From the NCBI GenBank assembly GCA_027080605.1, contig JALWRO010000166.1:1-14024 (forward strand): a DNA stretch of 14,024 bases, read 5' to 3'. This document shows, piece by piece, positions 1 to 4,972 of this stretch. Made by a program: the position numbers and the translations under genes. Source of the stretch: Campylobacterales bacterium (GTDB taxonomy: Bacteria > Campylobacterota > Campylobacteria > Campylobacterales > QNZT01). How positions within the stretch are numbered: the first letter of the stretch is position 1; every line of letters starts with the position of its first letter. Below the pieces are notes generated by a model that did not search any database, was not told the DNA's origin, and saw nothing but the letters and a program-made list of their open reading frames with translations.

Positions 1-125
1 TAGTTGTACTCTATAAGCACTTCTATTTTATAGGAATGCCCGTGTATGCTGTATTTACACCGTTCACTGGTACATCCTCTGACCACATGGGCATTTTCAA
101 ACTTGAAAAGTTTTCGGATAATCAT
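1..125 (-). CDS. queD: 6-carboxy-tetrahydropterin synthase (QueD/PTPS family), N-terminal part
   Basis: This is the first 41 codons of a minus-strand gene that leaves the window at base 1. The protein starts MIIRKLFKFENAH and continues to a CKYSIHGHSYKIEV stretch. H13, H28 and H30 match the three zinc-binding histidines of the PTPS/QueD fold, and C23 sits where the catalytic cysteine is expected. In the family, QueD converts 7,8-dihydroneopterin triphosphate to 6-carboxytetrahydropterin, the first step after GTP cyclohydrolase on the way to queuosine and related 7-deazaguanines; it is cytosolic. The start lies 6 nt past the moaA stop, and a GGTGGA stretch at the end of moaA can serve as Shine-Dalgarno, so the two genes are probably one translationally coupled operon. 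queD near moaA is also the arrangement known in Campylobacter. The family call is firm; a PTPS paralogue of other specificity cannot be excluded from 41 residues. Confidence 0.85.
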   Translation of the reverse strand, partial: MIIRKLFKFENAHVVRGCTSERCKYSIHGHSYKIEVLIEYN

Positions 126-131
126 ACTCAA

Positions 132-1097
132 TCATCCACCTGTTTCATAAAATGCACGGCTGGATGTTTCATTTGCTTCATCGCTCCAGCGATTCTCTTT
201 GGGTTTGTCACGAAGTACGGCTTTAAGCACTTCCACCGCTTTAGGCACATCTCCCGCCTGTACGGCATCTTTGATACTCATCGCCTCATCGAAATAGAGG
301 CAGGGAATCAAATACCCTTCCGCCGTCAGTCGAATCCGATTGCATGTCTCACAAAAGTCATGTTTATGCGGGTCGATCAATCCGAACTTATACCCGTCTT
401 CCAGCAGATAGGAAAAAGAGGGGCTGCTCCCTTCCCGTCCAAGTTTTTTGATGACATACTGCTCTTTTACCTTTTCCAGAATCTCTTTGCCGAGTAACCC
501 TTTGATGGCATCGTTTGCCATCGCATTTTCCATATATTCTATAAAACGCACTTCAATACCGCGTGCTTTGCAATAGTTCATGATATCGACAATTTCACCG
601 TCGTTGATCCCTTTGAGCGGCACCATATTGATTTTTACTTTCAAGCCCACACGCAACGCCTCTTCGATACCCGCAAGGACATCTTTCAGGACATCTTTCT
701 GGGCTATCTGCCGTGCTACTTCCGGTTTCAATGAGTCGAGTGAGATATTCAAACGTTTCAATCCAGCATCTTTCAATCGCTGTGCCGTCTGTTTCAGCAG
801 ATAACCGTTGGTTGTCAACGCCAGATCAACATCCGGATTGTGATTGTAGATCATCGCAACAAACTGATCGAGTCCCTCACGCAGCAGCGGTTCCCCACCG
901 GTAATACGCACTTTGTTGATCCCCTCATCCATTGCCGCCTTAATAAAGAGAAAAAGCTCCTCCAGCGAGAGTAAATTCTCCCTCGGAACCCACGAAAAAG
1001 GTTTATCCGGCATACAGTACTGACAGCGGAAGTTACACCGCTCCGTGACAGATACCCGTAAATAGTTCACTACCCTGTTATGACCGTCTCTTAACAT
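132..1097 (-). CDS. moaA: GTP 3',8-cyclase MoaA (radical SAM, molybdenum cofactor synthesis)
   Basis: MoaA catalyses the first step of molybdopterin synthesis, rearranging GTP to (8S)-3',8-cyclo-7,8-dihydroguanosine triphosphate, which MoaC then uses. The 321-residue protein has the radical-SAM cluster motif CxxxCxxC at C21, C25 and C28, the SAM-binding TGGEP at 66-70, and the second cluster ligands C249, C252 and C266 (Cx2Cx13C) that bind GTP. It ends in the di-glycine tail (GG, 320-321) typical of active MoaA. Length is normal for the family. The ATG at 1097 is preceded by a purine-rich AGGGGAAT Shine-Dalgarno, and a TATAAT box lies about 38 nt upstream. queD follows after 6 nt. The gene is divergent from the PAS/chemoreceptor pair. 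Nothing appears truncated or missing. Confidence 0.97.
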   Translation of the reverse strand: MLRDGHNRVVNYLRVSVTERCNFRCQYCMPDKPFSWVPRENLLSLEELFLFIKAAMDEGINKVRITGGEPLLREGLDQFVAMIYNHNPDVDLALTTNGYLLKQTAQRLKDAGLKRLNISLDSLKPEVARQIAQKDVLKDVLAGIEEALRVGLKVKINMVPLKGINDGEIVDIMNYCKARGIEVRFIEYMENAMANDAIKGLLGKEILEKVKEQYVIKKLGREGSSPSFSYLLEDGYKFGLIDPHKHDFCETCNRIRLTAEGYLIPCLYFDEAMSIKDAVQAGDVPKAVEVLKAVLRDKPKENRWSDEANETSSRAFYETGG

Positions 1098-1109
1098 TTC
1101 CCATTCCCC

Positions 1110-1136
1110 TAAAACAAAATTTCATTCTGTCGATAT
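1110..1136 (+). promoter_or_regulatory. Candidate sigma-28 (FliA) promoter for the PAS-chemoreceptor pair
   Basis: TAAAACAA (1110-1117), an 11-nt spacer and GTCGATAT (1129-1136) match the enterobacterial FliA pattern TAAAGTTT-N11-GCCGATAA in spacing and core, and match the CGATAT type of -10 known for sigma-28 in Campylobacter. The predicted transcript would start near 1143, with a leader of about 28 nt before the PAS start codon. Chemotaxis genes are common FliA targets, so the context fits. It overlaps the divergent moaA -10 box. This is motif reading only. Confidence 0.5.
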
Positions 1137-1140
1137 TATA
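1135..1140 (-). promoter_or_regulatory. Candidate -10 box for moaA-queD
   Basis: The minus strand reads TATAAT, a perfect sigma-70 -10 box, 38 nt before the moaA ATG. No clear -35 is visible, which is usual for Campylobacterota housekeeping promoters. The box overlaps the plus-strand -10 region of the divergent PAS gene, so the two promoters would compete for the same 10 bp. Confidence 0.5.
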
Positions 1141-1171
1141 GCAAACCAACCCAATATTAAAGGAGCAACGT

Positions 1172-1684
1172 ATGAGTGCACCCGTACCCAACAACCGCGA
1201 GCGTATCATGAACGAAGACGACTTTATCGTCTCCAAAACCGATACCAAAGGCAAAATCACCTACTGTAATGAAATCTTCATGGATATGGCGCAACTTCCC
1301 GAAGCAGAACTTCTGGGAAAACCACATCGTATTGTCCGGCATCCGGATATGCCCAAAATTGTCTTCAAACTCTTATGGGACTATGTCCAAAACGGCAAAG
1401 AGATCTTTGCCTATGTCAAAAACCTGTCGGCAGACGGCAGTTACTACTGGGTTTTTGCAAATGTCACCCCGTCCTATGATAACAATAACAATATTATCGG
1501 ATACTACTCCGTGCGCATCAAACCAAATCCAAAAGCACTGGAGATCATCAAGCCACTCTATGAGAAACTAAAGTCTCTTGAAGCAGGCGGAGGAATCTCC
1601 TCTTCCGAAGCGTATCTCAACAAACTATTACAGGAAAAAGGAGCAACCTATGACGAATTTATTGTCGCGATCCAGGAAGCATAA
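1172..1684 (+). CDS. Aer/CetB-like PAS sensor protein
   Basis: This 170-residue cytosolic protein is a single PAS domain (about 15-118) followed by a short helical tail. The segment RHPDMP (56-61), the W at 69, VKN...GSYYWV (82-94) and GYYSVR (110-115) closely follow the FAD-binding PAS of the E. coli aerotaxis receptor Aer. Campylobacter CetB, which works with the separate signalling protein CetA, has the same build and size. FAD binding and redox or energy sensing are therefore likely by family, not shown here. There is no transmembrane segment and no signalling domain, so it must pass its signal to a partner; the overlapping downstream chemoreceptor is the obvious candidate. The ATG at 1172 has a strong AAAGGAG Shine-Dalgarno (1159-1165). 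A sigma-28-like promoter lies upstream. Confidence 0.88.
   Translation: MSAPVPNNRERIMNEDDFIVSKTDTKGKITYCNEIFMDMAQLPEAELLGKPHRIVRHPDMPKIVFKLLWDYVQNGKEIFAYVKNLSADGSYYWVFANVTPSYDNNNNIIGYYSVRIKPNPKALEIIKPLYEKLKSLEAGGGISSSEAYLNKLLQEKGATYDEFIVAIQEA
1638..1652 (+). promoter_or_regulatory. Ribosome binding site that sets the chemoreceptor start
   Basis: AAGGAG (1638-1643) lies 6 nt before an ATG at 1650, inside the end of the PAS gene. The string AAGGAGCAAC followed by TATGA or CTATGA occurs before both this gene and the PAS gene. It supports a start at 1650 rather than the in-frame ATG at 1578, which has no comparable site. Confidence 0.75.
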
Positions 1685-2969
1685 TCAAAAACAGCGCCAT
1701 ACAGGGGGTCACAACAGTGCCACACTGGTTCAGAAAATCGACCATGCCGTAGCCCAGGCTGCCGCAGGGAACATTGAAGTACGTATTACAGGTATCGATC
1801 CAAACGATCCACTTGCCCAGACAGCATGGAACATCAACAATATGCTCGACCAGGTAGAAGCGACACTCAGAGGTACAGCCAATGCACTTATGAAAGCAGG
1901 AGAAGGAGAGACATACCGAAAAGTTTTCTGTCAGGGACTCAAAGGAACCTTCAAACAGAACTGTCAACTTTCCGCCAAAGCAGTCGGTGATGTGATCGAA
2001 GCCAACAAAAGCAGACTCAAAAGTGAACTTGCACTGGAAATCGACCAAATCAGCGGCGGAATTAAAGCAGGCATGAGCATTATTCAGTCAGATTTGATGG
2101 ATACTATTGAACTTGTCGATGAGATTACATCCCTTGCTTCCAGAACTGCAGAACAGTCAAATTCGAGTATCGAAGTCACGGCACAACTTGCGGATAAACT
2201 AAACTATCTGGTCGAACTGATCTCCGGCGTCACAGACGCTGCCAGCTCGCTCAATGAAAGAACCGGTGAAATCACCTCTGTCGTCAACCTGATCAAAGAT
2301 ATCGCCGACCAGACCAACCTCCTTGCGCTCAACGCCGCCATCGAAGCAGCCAGAGCCGGTGAACACGGACGCGGTTTTGCCGTCGTTGCCGATGAAGTAC
2401 GAAAACTGGCGGAACGTACGCAAAAAGCGACAGCGGAAATCGCCATCACCGTACAGACACTCCAGCAGGAGACAATGGATATCCAATCGAGTGTGGAACA
2501 AGTCAATGAAATTGCCACGACATCCGGTGAAACCGTCGACTCATTTCAGGCAACACTTTCCGAATTTAACCAAGATGCCAACAACACGGCGCACAGCGCA
2601 GAAGTCGTCAAGCGCAAAAGCTTTGCCACTTCCGTCAAAGCGGATCACATCGTCTATAAAGCCAATATTTACAATACGGTTCTGTATGATGACGGCAATG
2701 AAAGCCCAAGAGTAACACACAATGACTGCAGATTCGGAAAATGGTACAACACCGAAGGTAAAGCGATGTTCGGACAAACACAGACATTTAAAGCACTCGA
2801 AAACGTCCATGCGAAAGTACACGCGTCTGCCAATAAAAATATCGCTATCACCGACAAACCGCTTACCAAAGAGGTCGTACCGGAACTGATCGAGAACTTT
2901 AAAGAGATGGAGTCATCCAGCGACACACTTTTCCATCAACTTGACCAGATGATTGAAGAGGCAAATTAA
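1650..2969 (+). CDS. Soluble methyl-accepting chemotaxis protein with C-terminal CZB zinc domain (TlpD-like)
   Basis: The 439-residue protein has no transmembrane segment. Residues about 40-115 form a HAMP/PAS-like linker region (PLAQTAWNINNMLDQVEATL). A long coiled-coil signalling domain carries the canonical MCP hairpin tip at about 214-261 (DQTNLLALNAAIEAARAGE, then GRGFAVVADEVRKLAERT), which binds CheW and CheA. Residues about 325-395 are a CZB domain with H333, H357-x2-C360 in HNDCRFGKWY, and H387/H391, matching the 3His/1Cys zinc site. CZB receptors such as H. pylori TlpD (433 aa, also soluble) respond to oxidants, hypochlorous acid or zinc. The gene overlaps the PAS gene by 35 nt and shares its TTAA stop with the convergent glycosylase gene. 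The start at 1650 was chosen because of its Shine-Dalgarno; an upstream in-frame ATG at 1578 would add 24 unlikely residues. Ligand and partner are inferred. Confidence 0.92.
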   Translation: MTNLLSRSRKHNQKQRHTGGHNSATLVQKIDHAVAQAAAGNIEVRITGIDPNDPLAQTAWNINNMLDQVEATLRGTANALMKAGEGETYRKVFCQGLKGTFKQNCQLSAKAVGDVIEANKSRLKSELALEIDQISGGIKAGMSIIQSDLMDTIELVDEITSLASRTAEQSNSSIEVTAQLADKLNYLVELISGVTDAASSLNERTGEITSVVNLIKDIADQTNLLALNAAIEAARAGEHGRGFAVVADEVRKLAERTQKATAEIAITVQTLQQETMDIQSSVEQVNEIATTSGETVDSFQATLSEFNQDANNTAHSAEVVKRKSFATSVKADHIVYKANIYNTVLYDDGNESPRVTHNDCRFGKWYNTEGKAMFGQTQTFKALENVHAKVHASANKNIAITDKPLTKEVVPELIENFKEMESSSDTLFHQLDQMIEEAN

Positions 2970-3676
2970 CGTAACAGTTGCATCGGTTCAAAAAGTATGT
3001 GTGCTTTGGGATCGGTGATAAATGAAATATTATAGGGGTGAGGCAAAACATGTTTGACAAACGGTTTTGCCTCTTCCAGCTTGTTGACCTCTTCCGCCAT
3101 CTTCCCAAATAAAATCAACTCTGTATCTCCGGCTTCTTTATGAAGCGCATCCAAAAACATCCGCACAAAACCGCGCCATGCTTTGATATGCTTTTTACTC
3201 TCCTCTTTGGAACTGAAAATCAGCGCCATATTGAGCAGCAAAACACCGTTTTTTTCAAAGTTTTGTCGCAGTTGGTGAATTGTTTGAATATAGCCTGATG
3301 TATCTATCTTTGTCAGCGCTTCTTTGGAAAAATCGTTATCAAGCTCCCCTTCACACAGCAGAAGCATCTTCATAAAGTTACGCAGACTTGTCGCCCGGTT
3401 CACCTCTTTGGATAAACCGTTTTCGGAAAAAAGCGATTGCACTTTACCGTCGATAAACGCATACCCGATCGCACTCTCCTTTCGGGGATACGGATCCTGC
3501 CCAAACAAAATATACTTCGTTTCATAAAGTGACAGTGTTTTAAAAGCATTCAGAAAGTTGTAACGGTCAGGAAAATAGGCGGTATCGTTTTGCAAATAAG
3601 CGAGATATTCGGGATCGAAAGCGGCAAATGCTTTTTCCAGCACACTGTGCCAGGAGGGGTCGGCGCTGTGTATCAT
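2966..3676 (-). CDS. Divergent family 1 uracil-DNA glycosylase-like protein
   Basis: The 236-residue protein has the uracil-DNA glycosylase landmarks in order: the water-activating loop GQDPYP (59-64, catalytic D61), a stacking F74 in GYAF, SLRNFMKML (97-105), LLLNMALIF with uracil-reading N149, and H213 of the Leu-loop motif. Glycosylases of this fold remove uracil from DNA to start base excision repair. Two motifs are altered: canonical DPYH is DPYP and canonical HPSPLS is HPYNIS. Catalytic D, N and H remain, so activity is possible but the DNA-pinching and leucine-intercalation loop differs; specificity could have changed. Its ATG overlaps the stop of the upstream coiled-coil gene (ATGA) and no Shine-Dalgarno is visible, pointing to translational coupling. 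Its stop overlaps that of the convergent chemoreceptor gene by 4 nt. Confidence 0.82.
   Translation of the reverse strand: MIHSADPSWHSVLEKAFAAFDPEYLAYLQNDTAYFPDRYNFLNAFKTLSLYETKYILFGQDPYPRKESAIGYAFIDGKVQSLFSENGLSKEVNRATSLRNFMKMLLLCEGELDNDFSKEALTKIDTSGYIQTIHQLRQNFEKNGVLLLNMALIFSSKEESKKHIKAWRGFVRMFLDALHKEAGDTELILFGKMAEEVNKLEEAKPFVKHVLPHPYNISFITDPKAHILFEPMQLLR
3040..3073. other. Perfect 10-bp inverted repeat inside the glycosylase 3' end
   Basis: GAGGCAAAAC (3040-3049) and GTTTTGCCTC (3064-3073) are exact reverse complements around a 14-nt loop, and the loop contains GTTTG-A-CAAAC. It lies about 75 bp beyond the stop of the convergent chemoreceptor gene. No T-run follows on either strand, so it is not a standard intrinsic terminator. 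It may still fold in transcripts from both sides. Confidence 0.5.
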
Positions 3677-4188
3677 TTGAGATTGGCAATTTTCAGGATT
3701 AGTTCCACTTCACCCAGCGGTGTACGTTCACGCTTGGCGATCTCCTCCGCACTGTAGCCGTTTTTATAGAGTTCGATAATCGCTTTTTCATTGATAAGCT
3801 TGCTCGTGGCGGAGATGGAGCTGAGTTTGTTGTTCTCTTCTATTTTATTGATCCGTTCATTGAGACTGTCGTTGATGCGTTTCATCTCCAGTTCCATCTG
3901 TTTGATGGCACGAATCGCCTTGAGCAAAGGATCGCTCAGATCATTCAACTTCTGGTTCAGACGATCTTCCAGCGCTTCGAGTTCTTGCGCAAAATCGGGC
4001 AGTGTCTCCAGCCCCTCGGGAATGGCAGTCACTTTCTGCTCCATGGCATGCACACGTGTATTAAGCTCGTCGATAGCGCGCTCATAAGCGCCCAGTTGCC
4101 TGGTCACCGCCTGGTCACGCATATAAAAGTAGGCAATCAAAAGTCCCAGAATCAGCAAAAACCCGACAAATACAAAAATCTCAACCAT
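3673..4188 (-). CDS. Membrane-anchored coiled-coil protein with SwrB/DUF-type C-terminal helix-turn-helix-like motif
   Basis: The 171-residue protein has one N-terminal transmembrane helix (about 3-22), a positively charged stop-transfer residue, a long charged coiled coil (about 30-120) and a C-terminal segment NEKAIIELYKNGYSAEEIAK followed by TPLGEVELILKIANLK. That end (a short helix-turn-helix-like unit closing with GEVELIL) resembles Bacillus SwrB and the DUF2802/DUF6115 proteins that often sit in flagellar gene clusters. The topology would leave the coiled coil and the C-terminal motif in the cytoplasm. A role at the flagellar export apparatus or another polar complex is possible but only an analogy. 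The gene overlaps the upstream PilZ-like gene by 8 nt and the glycosylase gene by 4 nt. AAAAGG lies about 7 nt before the ATG. Confidence 0.65.
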   Translation of the reverse strand: MVEIFVFVGFLLILGLLIAYFYMRDQAVTRQLGAYERAIDELNTRVHAMEQKVTAIPEGLETLPDFAQELEALEDRLNQKLNDLSDPLLKAIRAIKQMELEMKRINDSLNERINKIEENNKLSSISATSKLINEKAIIELYKNGYSAEEIAKRERTPLGEVELILKIANLK

Positions 4189-4714
4189 TCTTTTTACCTT
4201 TTTTCAACTCACGGATCATGGCACGCTCTTTGGCGACAACGTAGGCATTCCAGTCTTTCATATCTTTTTCATGCATCAAAATAATCTCTGCGACATAAGG
4301 CTCGATACCCTTTAGATAAAGCGCCATTTCACGCTTCGGAAAAATAGGCATCTCGATCCGTCCGTAATACTCTCTCCCCTTGTCAAAAAGAGGATCTTCA
4401 ATCCGTATATGCTCGAACCCTATCTCCAGAATCTCTGTCGTATGTGCCAGGGTAAGCAGTTTTTTCTCTTCATTTTTCACCAGTGCGGTGAGTTCATCGA
4501 CTTTTTTATGCAACTCAACCAGCAGGTTGAGCAACACTTCATCGGTATCTCTCGTTTCGCCCCTTGCTCTGGCAATCTTCAGCCACTGACCGATCGCATC
4601 CTCTTCATATTCTGAAAGTGCGGTATATTCACGCCGGAAATTTTCACTGTTGTTTTCATGAAGTGCTTCAAGATGCAACTTCAGCACAGCGGGTACAAAA
4701 CGGATGTCACTCAT
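4181..4714 (-). CDS. Possible atypical PilZ-domain protein
   Basis: This 177-residue soluble protein is not confidently assigned. A helical N-terminal half contains VLLNLLVELHKKVDELTALV (60-79), which resembles the helical stretch preceding atypical PilZ domains. The C-terminal half (about 90-170) has the alternating beta pattern and the ending seen in PilZ proteins: GIRIED-like segment, GRIEMPIFPKREMALYLKG (118-136), then AEIILMHEKDMKDWNAYVV and a basic tail. The RxxxR and D/NxSxxG c-di-GMP-binding motifs are not visible, so ligand binding is doubtful. The gene is first in a tightly overlapping run with the SwrB-like and glycosylase genes. Its Shine-Dalgarno (AGAGG, 7 nt before the ATG) lies inside the terminal repeat of the palindromic element, and the first base of its start codon is part of the presumed TAA target duplication. 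Confidence 0.6.
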   Translation of the reverse strand: MSDIRFVPAVLKLHLEALHENNSENFRREYTALSEYEEDAIGQWLKIARARGETRDTDEVLLNLLVELHKKVDELTALVKNEEKKLLTLAHTTEILEIGFEHIRIEDPLFDKGREYYGRIEMPIFPKREMALYLKGIEPYVAEIILMHEKDMKDWNAYVVAKERAMIRELKKGKKNG

Positions 4715-4716
4715 AA

Positions 4717-4748
4717 GGGCACCTCTAATAAGTATATATAGCCCATAG
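4717..4748. repeat. Left terminal inverted repeat of the palindromic element
   Basis: These 32 bases are the exact reverse complement of 4953-4984. Read on the minus strand, the repeat gives TATATATACTTATTAGAGG just before the ATG of the PilZ-like gene, so it provides that gene's Shine-Dalgarno and possibly an AT-rich -10. Confidence 0.9.
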
Positions 4749-4848
4749 TGAGCATCAGTAAGGTAAGATTGTGCAAAACAATTTCTGAGGCATAGCCAAA
4801 GCTATGGCGATGAAATTTTTTGTGCAAGATTGCCTTACTGGTGCTCAC
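4748..4848. repeat. Internal palindrome 1 of the element
   Basis: The outer arms GTGAGCATCAGTAAGG (4748-4763) and CCTTACTGGTGCTCAC (4833-4848) pair with one difference, and pairing continues inward to an apical CATAGC-CAAA-GCTATG (4791-4806), exactly at the centre of the repeat. Several differences between the arms are G-U wobbles on the plus strand, and one is a tandem G-A in the setting AAGATT/AAGATT. It is the left of two palindromes between the terminal repeats. Confidence 0.8.
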
Positions 4849-4855
4849 CCTTCGG

Positions 4856-4953
4856 GCTTTTTATATATGTCCATACTCTTCGTTGAAACGCCTTGAATTA
4901 GCTTTGGCTAGTCCTGCGTTGTTTCGCCTCGATTATGAACATATATAAAAAGC
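4856..4953. repeat. Internal palindrome 2 of the element
   Basis: GCTTTTTATATATGT (4856-4870) and ACATATATAAAAAGC (4939-4953) are exact reverse complements, with a further CATA/TATG pairing inside. The centre is the short palindrome TAGC-TTTG-GCTA (4899-4910), located exactly midway. The middle of the arms pairs poorly, apart from GAAAC with GTTTC. Confidence 0.75.
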
Positions 4954-4972
4954 TATGGGCTATATATACTTA

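Noticed and set aside
36..497. 153-codon plus-strand open frame over moaA
   Set aside because: It is antisense to queD and moaA, whose motifs are complete, and no family resemblance or Shine-Dalgarno was seen.
1578..1649. Upstream in-frame ATG extending the chemoreceptor by 24 codons
   Set aside because: No ribosome binding site, and the extension is just the PAS gene read in another frame; the ATG at 1650 has a strong AAGGAG.
4848..4862. Plus-strand intrinsic terminator (palindrome 1 followed by GGGCTTTTT)
   Set aside because: No gene on either side is transcribed in that direction, and the T-run belongs to the arm of palindrome 2.
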